A stretch of 41,961 bases of DNA from Elusimicrobiota bacterium. GTDB taxonomy: Bacteria; Elusimicrobiota; Elusimicrobia; UBA1565. The notes beneath the pieces were generated by a model. It did no database searches and had not been told where the DNA came from. It worked only from the letters and a program-made list of their open reading frames with translations. The DNA lies in NCBI GenBank assembly GCA_016212885.1, contig JACRDO010000060.1:1-41961 (forward strand), written 5' to 3'. Position 1 is the first letter of the stretch, and the number at the start of each line of letters is the position of its first letter. Below, one piece after another: positions 8,573 to 20,998 of this stretch. The position numbers and the translations under genes were made by a program.

Positions 8573-8959
8573 ATGGGACGAATTGTTTCAAACGTAAGAA
8601 TTACAAATTTACTTGAACAAGAATCTGTAATTAATTGTGATGCTCTTGTTGATACCGGCGCGGCGTATATGGTTTTGCCAAAAGCATGGAAAGAGAGAAT
8701 AGGGAAAATTAAGACCGTGAGAGAAATCGATTGCGAAACTGTCACTCAAGAGATAGTAAAAGGTGAAGTTTGCGGACCAGTGGAAATTAAAATTGGGGGG
8801 TTCGAACCTGTTTATAGCGAGGTGCTGTTTTTAGAGATGAAGCCGGTTGATGGGGTATATGAACCATTGATTGGATATATAATTTTAGAACAATCTCAAG
8901 CGGCTGTAGATATGCTCGGACATAGACTCGTACATATTAAAAAAACAGATTTAAAATAA
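8573..8959 (+). CDS. Retropepsin-like (clan AA) aspartic protease
   Basis: A 128-residue protein with the catalytic signature ALVDTGAAYMVLP (D27-T28-G29) and a downstream LIGYIILEQSQAAVDM segment that fits the second half of a single-lobe retropepsin fold. Such enzymes act as homodimers. A strong ribosome binding site (GGAGAAGGA) precedes the ATG. The gene is strikingly AT-rich compared with both neighbours, with many AAA, ATT and GAA codons, which suggests recent transfer. No obvious substrate or partner is encoded beside it. It lies between the giant repeat gene and the end of the defence operon. Confidence 0.78.
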   Translation: MGRIVSNVRITNLLEQESVINCDALVDTGAAYMVLPKAWKERIGKIKTVREIDCETVTQEIVKGEVCGPVEIKIGGFEPVYSEVLFLEMKPVDGVYEPLIGYIILEQSQAAVDMLGHRLVHIKKTDLK

Positions 8960-8973
8960 CCGGCTATACCGCG
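8960..8973 (+). repeat. 14-bp direct repeat, left flank of the defence operon
   Basis: CCGGCTATACCGCG is found here and again, in the same orientation, at 20332-20345. The two copies bracket the six-gene defence operon plus short flanks. A 14-base match can occur by chance in a window of this size, so the case rests on position alone. Confidence 0.4.
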
Positions 8974-9032
8974 TCCCGAAGTATGCACTTCAGTCCAGTT
9001 CCGCTATCCGGTGGGGGGCTGAATGCGCGACC

Positions 9033-12434
<3,402 letters not shown>

Positions 12435-12447
12435 TAATCAGCCTCGA

Positions 12448-14820
12448 TTAGGTAAAGAGATCGTCTTGTTTGGGTTTTCTGTCATGCGGCTGCGCCTGCG
12501 CCAACCGAGTCAACTCCGGCCAGCCCATCACCAGCGCATTGTAGCTTTGAGCGTCTTTGTTCCATTGATTCTTCTCGCAGACAGTGAAAAGTTTGTACGC
12601 CAGGTCCCGAGCCACGTCCGCTTTGCCGCCTAGCTTGCGCAAGAGCGCCGCCGTAGCAGCATCGCCCCTTTTCTCGGATACATACACACGCAGCAGATGG
12701 TGGGTCATTTCCCACACCGTCAAGCGTTTGTCCGTTGCGGGATCCCAGTTGGCCGGCAACTCCTCAGGGCGAAACAGACGAACTTGGTCGCCCTTGACCT
12801 CCACGATGCCAGCGGCAACGAGGCCGTTCACGGCAGTGGCCTGCGCATTGGCCAGCAAGTTTGCCTGCCCGGCCTCGCCCCATTCAAATCCCGTGCTGGC
12901 AAACCAAGTCACCGCCCAGCGCGTGTCCTTGTCGAGCTCCTCGACGGCCTCACCGAGCAATTCATCCTTCATGCCGTTGATGAGGGCCAGAGCGGTGCGA
13001 ACGGTCATCGGCTTACCGTTACTCTCCAATACGGCAGCGTAGCGGGAGAAGACCGCCATGCCGGGACCGATGGCCGCCTGGGCAAAGTCCACCGGGGCCA
13101 CGTTGCCCTGCTGAAGATGGTGCAGCGCTGGCGGCAGTTCGCGTTTTAATTCTGCCACGAAGGCATTCCGGCCCACGCGTAGCGCGTCCGCCGGGCGTTG
13201 TCGGCAAGCGAGGACGATGTAGGAGGCGAGTGCGTTCGTGCCCATAGCCACCATGCGCCACTTTTGTGAGGCGCGCACAGGCCAAGTGGCCGTTATCTGG
13301 AAGCCGCTTCCGAGGAGAGCTTCCAAGAGCGTTTCCCAGCCGGTGGTCAGGTCCACGACATTAGCTTTTTCAACCAGCTCTCCTTCCTCTGCGTCCGCTG
13401 CTTCCTCGTCTTCTTGCTTGAATGCGTAGTAGACCGTCAGGGGCAAGCGAGCATCCATCTTTTCGCGCAGGGAAGTGAACGCTTTGCGAAAGCCAGTCTC
13501 AAAATGAGCCTTGGCCTTCTCCTTGTCTCCGTCGAATCTTTCGGGGGCAGCAGTTAGCTCAGGGCATTTCGGTACGACGATGGTCTTGAATAAGTCGGGA
13601 TATGCTGCTCCGACGGTGCGTCGCAGCCAGACATAAAAGAAATCGCTCAGGGCCGCGTAGCCGATGTTATCGTAGTAGGGCGGATCGGTGCTCACCAGCA
13701 GGCCGCGCACATCGTTCCAGGCGCTGGCGGCATCGATCTGACGACCCTTCCCTACCTTGTCTGCGGATACCCCCAGTACCTGGATGCAATTAGCGACATA
13801 CTCGCTGCATGTGCTCCACGCCCCCACAGAGTCGCCAACGGCGAGGGGTATCTCCTCAATGCCGTGCTTAACCGCGATGTCGCGAAGCTCAGGTTTTTTC
13901 ACAAAACGGTCGCAGAATAGACATCGCGCGCCCTTCTTGCTGGTGGTCTCTTTTTCGGGTTGTCCTACATGGTCAATCTCGAATCGAACATCTTTTTTGT
14001 GGCGATCAAGAACTGGTCGAGCAAACACTAGATGTGGTTCCTTCTTTGCCAGCCAGAAGGACCTAACAAGAGGCATCCTCGCCCCGCAAGCAGGATTCGA
14101 ACACTTAACTGTCCGTGCCCAAAGCCATGCCACGACATTTGCCTCGCCGCCACCATGTTCCTTCGGCAGACGCACTTTCGGATAGAGATGCCCGATCTTC
14201 ACTTCTGCACGCTTGCGGATAAGACGGCCATAATAACGCACGTCCGCTGCCAACCCATGGGTGCCGCGCCAACTCTGCGCGCCACCGATACGCTGTCTAT
14301 CCTCCGGGTTGACAGGTGAATAATTGGCCCAGCGCGGTGCAAGCTCAAGATTGCACTTGTTCAACAGCACGGCAACGGGATTTAGGTCGGCGGCATGGGC
14401 TTCGAAGCCAAGTCGTGCCGCCTCCAGCGGAATGGAGCCGCCGCCGGCAAAAGGGTCGAGCACGGGCGGGAGCTTTCCGTCGCAGTGTTTGAGCATCTCC
14501 GCCTGCGCCTCGGCATAGGTCTCTGGATATTCATGGAGTTTCTTGCCCATAAGCCGCCGGATAATGCCGAACAGCCGCTCCCGCTCAGCATCTTGCTGGT
14601 ACTCTCTCTTGTCCGCCCATGCCGGATCGTCCGAAGGATCGGTCACGACCGAAGCGAACAGCACCGCCCGTGCGGTCGGAAGCGGCAACCGCGCCCACCA
14701 ATGGTGGATGCCCTTCGGATGCGGCCCGATCCCAGGCATCTTGTCGTAGGACGACGCATCGTTGATCTCCGGTAATGGGAGTGCGACCTCTATGAGCTTT
14801 TTGGGGTGGGTGCCACTCAT
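12448..14820 (-). CDS. DUF1156 adenine-specific DNA methyltransferase with Zn ribbon
   Basis: A 790-residue methylase of the COG1743 type. The N-terminal DUF1156 region has PKGIHHWWARLPLPTARA. The AdoMet-binding motif is VLDPFAGGGSIPLEAA near residue 121 and the catalytic motif is TDPPYYDN near residue 378. Between them are two CxxC-like pairs (CSNPACG and CLFC) that would form a zinc ribbon. The product should modify adenine at N6 and mark self DNA, by analogy with BREX and restriction-type systems. The start overlaps the PIN gene stop by four bases (ATGA), so the two are coupled. No matching standalone restriction enzyme lies beside it; destruction may rely on other operon members. Confidence 0.9.
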   Translation of the reverse strand: MSGTHPKKLIEVALPLPEINDASSYDKMPGIGPHPKGIHHWWARLPLPTARAVLFASVVTDPSDDPAWADKREYQQDAERERLFGIIRRLMGKKLHEYPETYAEAQAEMLKHCDGKLPPVLDPFAGGGSIPLEAARLGFEAHAADLNPVAVLLNKCNLELAPRWANYSPVNPEDRQRIGGAQSWRGTHGLAADVRYYGRLIRKRAEVKIGHLYPKVRLPKEHGGGEANVVAWLWARTVKCSNPACGARMPLVRSFWLAKKEPHLVFARPVLDRHKKDVRFEIDHVGQPEKETTSKKGARCLFCDRFVKKPELRDIAVKHGIEEIPLAVGDSVGAWSTCSEYVANCIQVLGVSADKVGKGRQIDAASAWNDVRGLLVSTDPPYYDNIGYAALSDFFYVWLRRTVGAAYPDLFKTIVVPKCPELTAAPERFDGDKEKAKAHFETGFRKAFTSLREKMDARLPLTVYYAFKQEDEEAADAEEGELVEKANVVDLTTGWETLLEALLGSGFQITATWPVRASQKWRMVAMGTNALASYIVLACRQRPADALRVGRNAFVAELKRELPPALHHLQQGNVAPVDFAQAAIGPGMAVFSRYAAVLESNGKPMTVRTALALINGMKDELLGEAVEELDKDTRWAVTWFASTGFEWGEAGQANLLANAQATAVNGLVAAGIVEVKGDQVRLFRPEELPANWDPATDKRLTVWEMTHHLLRVYVSEKRGDAATAALLRKLGGKADVARDLAYKLFTVCEKNQWNKDAQSYNALVMGWPELTRLAQAQPHDRKPKQDDLFT

Positions 14821-15377
14821 GGACAGGAGGCCAGCAGCTTTGGATTTATCGTTAAAACGGTGATTCCTCCGGACACAAAATCCTTATCATTGGTCAGAAG
14901 GAATGCGCCTTCCTTCTGACAAAGATGAACGAGGCATTGGTCGTTGATGTCATGTTGGGCAGTGGCATAGTCGTTGAGCAGGTCGTTCAGGGGCCAACGT
15001 GAGAAAGCATGGTCCACGGCCACAGCTAATGACGCGATTTGCTGAGCGGCACGAGAAATCGCCTGGGCTACTGGCACAAAAGCGGGCGATTGGCGATAAT
15101 CCTTGAAACGTATTCGCCCAGGAGTAGGCGGATGAGCGAGGTCATATTCCCTCCGCGCGCAAACATTAACGAACTCGCTCAAGACCAACACATCGAGTAG
15201 CACGGTCGCACGGCTGTTGTGGATCAACTTAAGCGCAGCCGAGTAATTCCGGACAATGACGGAGCCGGGCGGTTCCAGGGCCGAAAATAGTGAAACGAGG
15301 ATATTGGCGTCGAAAACGATACGATCGCTTGATGTGTAGGCGCGGCGAAGCGCATGGACTGCTTTATTCCTCGTCAT
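14817..15377 (-). CDS. PIN-domain nuclease inside the defence operon
   Basis: A 186-residue protein starting MTRNKAVHALRRAY. All four expected acids can be seen: D23 in VFDANILVS, E68 in LVLSEFVN, D143 or D146 in HDINDQ, and D164/D166 in LLTNDKDF. This suggests an active metal-dependent RNase. The frame is open upstream to 15476, but those codons lie inside the DUF4325 gene, so the ATG at 15377 (14-base overlap) is preferred. It sits between the STAS-like gene and the methylase, overlapping both. It resembles VapC-like proteins but has no small antitoxin of the usual kind; the DUF4325 partner or the methylase complex could control it. Confidence 0.82.
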   Translation of the reverse strand: MTRNKAVHALRRAYTSSDRIVFDANILVSLFSALEPPGSVIVRNYSAALKLIHNSRATVLLDVLVLSEFVNVCARREYDLAHPPTPGRIRFKDYRQSPAFVPVAQAISRAAQQIASLAVAVDHAFSRWPLNDLLNDYATAQHDINDQCLVHLCQKEGAFLLTNDKDFVSGGITVLTINPKLLASCP

Positions 15378-15720
15378 CACCTGTCTCCTCAATGGCCTTC
15401 TTGAACCGTTCTGGATCCCGGAAGTAAACCTTAGCATTCTCGACCACGCGCTTGAGTACCGGCAGGTCCGCATCATCCATATCGCGGACCGAAAGTAGTT
15501 CCCTAATTCGGTCTTCTGGAAACTTGCCGTAGAGCTGCCCTATCGCAGCGTTGAGGAAAGACGAGATCATCGTCTCCACCTGTTCAAATGACAGGGAAAC
15601 CATTTTCCCCTCGTCCAGTAGGGGAGCGATCTTGTCGTAAACGCGCTGGCCGTCATCGGCAGAAACGCCCAATGGGCCACCGATGATATCGTATACGCGA
15701 ACCACAATTAGCTCACTCAT
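15364..15720 (-). CDS. DUF4325 STAS-like protein
   Basis: A 118-residue acidic protein. The segment VSLSFEQVETMISSFLNAAIGQLYG (about 41-65, quoted in part) is the DUF4325 hallmark, with S53 and S54 where STAS-type antagonists carry their phosphorylated serine. It follows the GHKL gene by 18 bases and overlaps the PIN gene by 14. STAS-like and GHKL proteins encoded side by side recall anti-anti-sigma and kinase pairs, so a partner switch is a reasonable model. The family assignment is good; phosphorylation is inference. Confidence 0.8.
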   Translation of the reverse strand: MSELIVVRVYDIIGGPLGVSADDGQRVYDKIAPLLDEGKMVSLSFEQVETMISSFLNAAIGQLYGKFPEDRIRELLSVRDMDDADLPVLKRVVENAKVYFRDPERFKKAIEETGDDEE

Positions 15721-15738
15721 AATTCCACTCCATCCTGT

Positions 15739-16608
15739 TTAGAAAATGCTCTCTGGCTGTATCTCCGACGTTAGAACATACGAAGTTGTGTCGGCAGTAT
15801 TGATCTCGATGGTCACGGCCGTTCCGGGGAAATCCGCAGCCATTTTCGTGAAGGACTCCTGGCTATTGCCGAACTCGTAAAATCCGAATCGGGAGGCGAT
15901 CTGAATTCGGCCCTTGTTCAGCCGGACGAATTCTTGAAGAAACTTCAGGCCCAATCCGCCGGGTTGAGGCCCTCTCTTCGTGGTATGGCCCTCCTGCAAT
16001 GCCCAGCGAATTGCATCAATAGAAGATATTTTCTTGCCGAGAAAACGACGCACGCTTTCTCGAATGCCGATTCCCGCGTCCACAATTGTCAGATCAAGTC
16101 GTTGTTTCTGCGGAAAGAACTGTCCGCAGACGAAGATGCCGAGTTCGGACTCGGAATGGATCACGGCATTCTGGAAGACCTCAAAAATCTTCTTCTTAAA
16201 AACTTTGCCGAGTCCTTCAGACATGCGAGGAATGCCCTTGCCTCTCAGATGTCGCTCCACGTAGTCGGCAAAGAGCCCTTCGTCCGAACGCTGGAGGCGC
16301 CGAAACGGAATGGTGGTTCGGTTTACGTCGTCCATCGCCGGGTACCGGTATTGCGTCAGGAAACTGTTCTTCCGCAGGATGTGCTCCACCATCTCCGGAA
16401 CATTGACCACTTCGATGGCATTGAACCGATCGGCCACTCGCGCCAACACCGCCCCGAGGGGGGCGGCCATGTTGGCAGCGAAAAAACCGACCCGAGAAAA
16501 ATCGAGCTCCAAACGGCTGGCCGAAAGGGAGGATGTTTCTCGGGCCAGTTCCGCCAGCCGCTCGTATCCGTCCTGACGGCTATGGACTGTTTGCAAGCGG
16601 TAGATCAT
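15739..16608 (-). CDS. STAS-like plus GHKL ATPase fusion protein
   Basis: A 289-residue protein. Residues 1-90 have a STAS-like pattern (LELDFSRVGFFAANMAAPLG). Residues about 125-250 form a GHKL ATPase with N box FEVFQNAVIHS (142-152), G1 box DAGIGI (177-182) and G2 box GGLGLKFL (217-224). There is no histidine phosphoacceptor domain and no membrane segment, so it looks like an RsbW-like serine kinase or a switch ATPase rather than a sensor kinase. Its ATG overlaps the helicase stop by four bases. Together with the following DUF4325 gene it forms a likely regulatory pair within the defence operon. Confidence 0.82.
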   Translation of the reverse strand: MIYRLQTVHSRQDGYERLAELARETSSLSASRLELDFSRVGFFAANMAAPLGAVLARVADRFNAIEVVNVPEMVEHILRKNSFLTQYRYPAMDDVNRTTIPFRRLQRSDEGLFADYVERHLRGKGIPRMSEGLGKVFKKKIFEVFQNAVIHSESELGIFVCGQFFPQKQRLDLTIVDAGIGIRESVRRFLGKKISSIDAIRWALQEGHTTKRGPQPGGLGLKFLQEFVRLNKGRIQIASRFGFYEFGNSQESFTKMAADFPGTAVTIEINTADTTSYVLTSEIQPESIF

Positions 16609-19600
16609 GACGGCGCCTCGGCTCGGGCGAGCAGATCCGCGAAATTATAATTCACGCTGGTCACGCCGAAGTCCGGTTCGCGCCGGAAAGGGCGGCGAAC
16701 GTAGTAAACCCGCTCATTCTCACCGTCAAATTCGACTATGGCAAGGATGAAATCATCCGGCTTGTTGAGCGAGTACAGGATTTCATTCTTGGTGACGGTG
16801 ATCGTGGCAGCGCCCGTAACGCGTCCTTTCACTTCGATGAAACGCAACCGCCCGGTGCCCGGGATGCGGCTTTCAATGTCGTAACCAATTTTCTCGGTCT
16901 CACGATCGGTCGGGACGAAGCCTAGATCGCGCTCGACCCTCATCACTACTTCGCGCGCTCGCGCCGCTGCGGCCAGGGTGTCAACTGCTGCGCCTGCAAT
17001 TGCGACGGGACGACCGGTCATTGTAGCAAGCAGGCCGGCAGGTATCACAACAAGTCCGCCCAGAACGACAGGCGGCAACGGGACGATCTGTCGTTCGAGT
17101 TTGAGTTCCTCCATCCGTTTCTGCAACCGTCCCTGAAGGGCATCTGCGCGTTTCCGGGCTTCATCCGAGTTAAGTCGCGCGTTAGGCCTGCCCGCTTGTT
17201 CCTGAAGCTTAAGCTCTTCGGCGCGGTGGTCCCAGTAGCTGATCTCCTTCGTCAACCGATCCTGCACCGCCGTCTCGATCTTAGCTATGAGATCGAGTTT
17301 GTGCGAACGAACATCATTGAGGTGTTCGGGCACGACATTCGAGACGGCATACCCCTGGGCCTTCTGTTCCAACTCCCGATTGATCCAAGCGCATTCTGGT
17401 CGGGCCAATATCGCGTCCACTGCCGGTTCGCCAGCCGCCAAGGGACGATAATCCAGGTATGGCGCATAGTGCGGATGTCGAGCATTGCCATCAGCGTCAA
17501 GCTCAACATAGAGCATCCGCTTGGATACGACGCGGCGCTCCCCGGTGCGGGTTAGGCTTGCATCCTGAATGGCATGCTCCAGGTAGAAGAGCACACGAGG
17601 ACGTGTTCCGCTCTCACGCTCATCCACCAGCACCGTGCCGCGACGGAGCAAGTCGCGGTAGCGTTCGAGGGCAAGGTCGATGGTGACATCTAGCAGCGGG
17701 TGCCCCGGGCACAGAAACGCGGCAAGGGGCTGCCCTTGTGGCGCGACAAGGGATTTCTCGAAGGCAATGCGCTCGTAGCGCGGCAGCAGCGGCTCGGCGA
17801 TTCCAATCAGCCGATCCCGGTTACGCAAAGGAGCCGGGACATGCGTGATCTCGTAGCGGCGCGGCTCGCGTTGCTTGGCAGATCCGCCTAGACGTTGGAA
17901 AGCGTCGAGGAAGAATGACTCGATGTAATGAGGCTGCAACCGACGCGCCTCAGCCCTCTCCATTTCCTCTCGAATGCGGTACACGCGGGTTGCGTCCATC
18001 GCGTCGTGCGCGAGCGCCCGTTCTTCAAGCAGATTTCGCAGTTGGCTGGGGTCGAAAGTCTTGGCCACAACCTGCGTCAACCTATCGCGAACCTCGGGGC
18101 GTTCCCCGTAGCGGATCGCCTCGATCAGAAGATCTCGCAGAGGTTTGCCCTCGAATTGGAGTTTCCCCAGCACGTCGAAGACTTGACCGCCGAGCGCCTG
18201 GCGCGCCTGTTCCAGTTTTTCCAGAAGGGTTCGATATACGTCACCCTCCCGGGTTTCCTCGGCAACCAAATTCCATAGGTGGCAAACTTCGGTCTGGCCA
18301 ATACGGTGAATTCGGCCGAATCGCTGTTCGATGCGGTTCGGATTCCAAGGGAGATCGTAGTTCACCATCAGGTGCGCGCGCTGGAGGTTGATTCCTTCAC
18401 CCGCCGCGTCGGTCGCCAGAAGGACTTGCACCTGGGGATCGTGTTTGAATGCCTCTTGCGCTTTTGTTCGCTCTTCGCGGCCCATGCCGCCGTGGATCAT
18501 CACCACGGCGTCCTTTCGTCCCAGGAGCGTTGTGACGCGATTCTCCAAGTAATTGAGGGTATCTCGGTGCTCGGTGAAGAGGACCAATTTCTGGTGAGGC
18601 GACGGCGTGGGAGGCGGAATTGCGGCCGATCCGTAGGGTCTGGGCCGATCAGCTACTTGGGAGACAGCGACCTCTGGCGTGAAGATTTCGTTGAGTAGTT
18701 GGGAAAGTTCGCACCACTTCTTGTCTTCGCCGCTCCGGCGAAGCGTGAGGGCCAGAGCCTCCAGCCGCTTCAATGTGGCGATTTCAGCCTTGAGTTCTGC
18801 AATTGTTCGTGCCGCGGTTGCCTGGTCGAGTATCTCCTCTTCGGTCGTCTCGACCTCGTTGTCGGGCGCATCCTCCAGATCTTCGACATCCTCGTTCTCC
18901 AACACCGGTATTCCGGCCGCGATGGCAGCGGCGGCATCACTTCCGCGCTGGAGTAATTTCAGCTCTCGCAACTTGCTTTCCAGCCGTTCGCGACGGCGAT
19001 GCAGGGACTGATAGATGGCTTCGGGCGAGGAGGCTAAGCGGCGCTGCAAAATGGTGAGCGCGAAGCCGACCGTGCCGGCCCGCTTGTCGTTTTGAAGCGC
19101 TTCCGCCCGGTTAAACTCGTCGCGCACGTAGTCGGTTACTTCCTTGTAGAGTTGCGCCTCTGCGTCAGAAAGCTTGTATGGAACAGTGTAGGCTATCCGC
19201 TCTGGAAACGGCGGAGTCGCATCGAACTTGAGGAGGCCCTCCTTGACCATGCGACGCATAAGATCAGAGGCGTCGGAGGCGTGAACGCCGTCACGGAAGC
19301 GCCCCTCGAATCGATCTCCATCAAGCAGGGCCATGAAAAGCTGGAAATCCTCTTCCTTGCCATTGTGCGGCGTCGCCGTCATCAGCAAGAAGTGCCGGGT
19401 CATGGTTGAGAGGAGTTGGCCGAGCTTGTAGCGCTTCGTATACTTGACTTCGCCGTTGAAGATGCTGGCGGACATCTTGTGCGCCTCGTCGCATACGACG
19501 AGGTCCCATCGGCAGTCGGGGGCCTTCAGCTTGTCTTGGACATCCTCGTTACGCGAGAGCTTGTCGAGGCGGGCGATAACCAGGTTCGCCTCAAGAAACC

Positions 19601-20183
19601 AGTTGCCGGTGCGAGCAGCTTCCAACTTGTCATTGGTCAGAATTTCGAAGGGCAGGTGGAACCGCCGGTAAAGTTCATCTTGCCATTGCTCGGCGAGACT
19701 GCCGGGACAGACCACCAGACAACGATGCAGGTCGCCCCGGGCGAGCAACTCCTTCATGAGGAGCCCCGCCATGATCGTCTTGCCTGCGCCGGGGTCGTCG
19801 GCCAACAAAAAGCGCAGGGGTTGACGAGGGAGCATCGCGTCGTAGACCGCCGTGATCTGGTGCGGCAGCGGCTCAACTACCGAGGTATGGACAGCCAGTA
19901 CCGGGTCGAAGAGATGGGCCAATCGTATACGGTGAGCCTCGGAGACCAGGCGGAACAGGCCGCCATCCCCGTCGAAACTCCATGGCCGTCCTTGAAGGAC
20001 CACCTCGACACGCGCCTCGTCCTGACGATACAGGAGTTCGTTGGAAACCTTGCCGGCTGGGTCCTTGTAGGTAAGTTCAAGAGCGTCCGAGCCGAACCAT
20101 TGAACATTGACGACAGCGACAAGGCATTCCGGTAAAATGCCTCTTACTGAAGCGTTCGGTTTGAGTTCCTCTAGCTTGCTCAT
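16605..20183 (-). CDS. SNF2-type DEAD/DEAH helicase with C-terminal DUF3883
   Basis: A 1192-residue first gene of the defence operon. The helicase N-lobe has Walker A ADDPGAGKT (129-136 region), DEAH at 232-235 and motif III TATPHNGKEED. An acidic insert (NEDVEDLEDAPDNEVETTEE) follows. The C-lobe has TDAAGEGINLQ and RFGRIHRIGQ, the arginine-finger motif VI. The last 120 residues match DUF3883, where GYDIES followed by FIEVKGR looks like a PD-(D/E)XK nuclease core. Helicases of this build accompany DUF1156 methylases and DUF499 ATPases in the published Hma layout. It may translocate on foreign DNA and, if the DUF3883 core is active, cut it. Confidence 0.9.
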   Translation of the reverse strand: MSKLEELKPNASVRGILPECLVAVVNVQWFGSDALELTYKDPAGKVSNELLYRQDEARVEVVLQGRPWSFDGDGGLFRLVSEAHRIRLAHLFDPVLAVHTSVVEPLPHQITAVYDAMLPRQPLRFLLADDPGAGKTIMAGLLMKELLARGDLHRCLVVCPGSLAEQWQDELYRRFHLPFEILTNDKLEAARTGNWFLEANLVIARLDKLSRNEDVQDKLKAPDCRWDLVVCDEAHKMSASIFNGEVKYTKRYKLGQLLSTMTRHFLLMTATPHNGKEEDFQLFMALLDGDRFEGRFRDGVHASDASDLMRRMVKEGLLKFDATPPFPERIAYTVPYKLSDAEAQLYKEVTDYVRDEFNRAEALQNDKRAGTVGFALTILQRRLASSPEAIYQSLHRRRERLESKLRELKLLQRGSDAAAAIAAGIPVLENEDVEDLEDAPDNEVETTEEEILDQATAARTIAELKAEIATLKRLEALALTLRRSGEDKKWCELSQLLNEIFTPEVAVSQVADRPRPYGSAAIPPPTPSPHQKLVLFTEHRDTLNYLENRVTTLLGRKDAVVMIHGGMGREERTKAQEAFKHDPQVQVLLATDAAGEGINLQRAHLMVNYDLPWNPNRIEQRFGRIHRIGQTEVCHLWNLVAEETREGDVYRTLLEKLEQARQALGGQVFDVLGKLQFEGKPLRDLLIEAIRYGERPEVRDRLTQVVAKTFDPSQLRNLLEERALAHDAMDATRVYRIREEMERAEARRLQPHYIESFFLDAFQRLGGSAKQREPRRYEITHVPAPLRNRDRLIGIAEPLLPRYERIAFEKSLVAPQGQPLAAFLCPGHPLLDVTIDLALERYRDLLRRGTVLVDERESGTRPRVLFYLEHAIQDASLTRTGERRVVSKRMLYVELDADGNARHPHYAPYLDYRPLAAGEPAVDAILARPECAWINRELEQKAQGYAVSNVVPEHLNDVRSHKLDLIAKIETAVQDRLTKEISYWDHRAEELKLQEQAGRPNARLNSDEARKRADALQGRLQKRMEELKLERQIVPLPPVVLGGLVVIPAGLLATMTGRPVAIAGAAVDTLAAAARAREVVMRVERDLGFVPTDRETEKIGYDIESRIPGTGRLRFIEVKGRVTGAATITVTKNEILYSLNKPDDFILAIVEFDGENERVYYVRRPFRREPDFGVTSVNYNFADLLARAEAPS

Positions 20184-20287
20184 TCGGAAAGACGCATCCC
20201 CGCAGCCCTTCGCCCGGGAGAAAATGATTCTACAAAACCAGCACTAGGCAAAACTGGGCGCAGGGGAAGCATTCAGCCGGGTACGAG

Positions 20288-20296
20288 ATTTTAGCA
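20288..20296 (-). promoter_or_regulatory. Possible extended -10 of the defence operon promoter
   Basis: On the minus strand TGCTAAAAT is an extended -10 element about 105 bases upstream of the helicase ATG. I see no convincing -35 box at 16-18 bases. The short gap 20184-20335 has no other feature I can name apart from the repeat copy at its right end. Confidence 0.3.
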
Positions 20297-20331
20297 TGAT
20301 TGGAACATCGGGGTGGTGGCACAGGTGACGT

Positions 20332-20345
20332 CCGGCTATACCGCG
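20332..20345 (+). repeat. 14-bp direct repeat, overlapping the end of the CoA-transferase B gene
   Basis: This is the second copy of CCGGCTATACCGCG (first at 8960-8973). It covers the stop codon and last codons of the CoA-transferase subunit B gene, a position integrating elements often use because the gene end is restored. No integrase is encoded between the copies. Confidence 0.4.
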
Positions 20346-20998
20346 ATCTCTTTTAGCCCGGGCGACACGATCAGCTTGGGCTCGGTGACCTTCTGAATCT
20401 CTTCAGCGGTGAAGCCCGGCGCCGCTTCCTCCAGGACCAGACCTTGGCCCGTCACCCGGATCACGGCCAGGTCCGTCACGATCAGGCTGACGCACCTTCG
20501 CCCGGTGAGGGGGTAGGAGCACTCCTTGACGATCTTGGGCGAGCCGTCCTTGTCCGCGTGCGTCATCGCGACCACCACGGCCTTGGCCCCCACGGCGAGG
20601 TCCATGGCTCCGCCCACGCCGGGGATGTTGTCCTCGCCCGGAACCTTCCAGTTGGCGAGGTCCCCATTCTCGGAGACCTGGAAAGCGCCGAGGAAGGTCA
20701 TGTCGAGGTGGCCCCCGCGGATGATCATGAAGGAATCGGACTGGGAGACGATCGCCCCGCCCGGGGCTATGGTTACGAGCTGCTTGGTGGCGTTGATGAC
20801 GTCTGGGTCCTCCTCGCCTTGCTTCGCCAGGGGCCCCATGCCGATGAGCCCGTTCTCGGAGTGGAGGACCACGTCCCTGCCCGCGAGGTATTCCGCAACC
20901 AGGCTCGGGATGCCGAACCCGAGGTTGACGTACATCCCGTCTTGGACCTCGCGGGCCGCGCGGGCCGCGATAGCCTCCTTGCTAAGCCCTTTTTTCAT
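20336..20998 (-). CDS. 3-oxoacid CoA-transferase subunit B
   Basis: A 220-residue beta subunit of the SCOT family (ScoB/AtoA type). It contains the catalytic glutamate motif SENGLIGMGP, the glycine-rich GMYVNLGFGIPSLVAEYL and the typical GGHLDMTFLGAFQVSENGDL segment. With subunit A it moves CoA between acyl groups through a glutamyl-CoA intermediate. The start overlaps subunit A by 17 bases. As last gene in the pyrimidine operon its likely acceptor is the acid made by the upstream oxidoreductase, for example malonate, though the family also uses acetoacetate and succinate. The stop lies in a 14-bp repeat. Confidence 0.9.
   Translation of the reverse strand: MKKGLSKEAIAARAAREVQDGMYVNLGFGIPSLVAEYLAGRDVVLHSENGLIGMGPLAKQGEEDPDVINATKQLVTIAPGGAIVSQSDSFMIIRGGHLDMTFLGAFQVSENGDLANWKVPGEDNIPGVGGAMDLAVGAKAVVVAMTHADKDGSPKIVKECSYPLTGRRCVSLIVTDLAVIRVTGQGLVLEEAAPGFTAEEIQKVTEPKLIVSPGLKEIAV

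Noticed and set aside
3284-8995. TATGCACTT(G/C)AGTC at 3284-3297 and again at 8982-8995
   Set aside because: There are 13 matches in 14 bases, but no third copy, no gene-end position and no other sign of an element; chance is enough to explain it.
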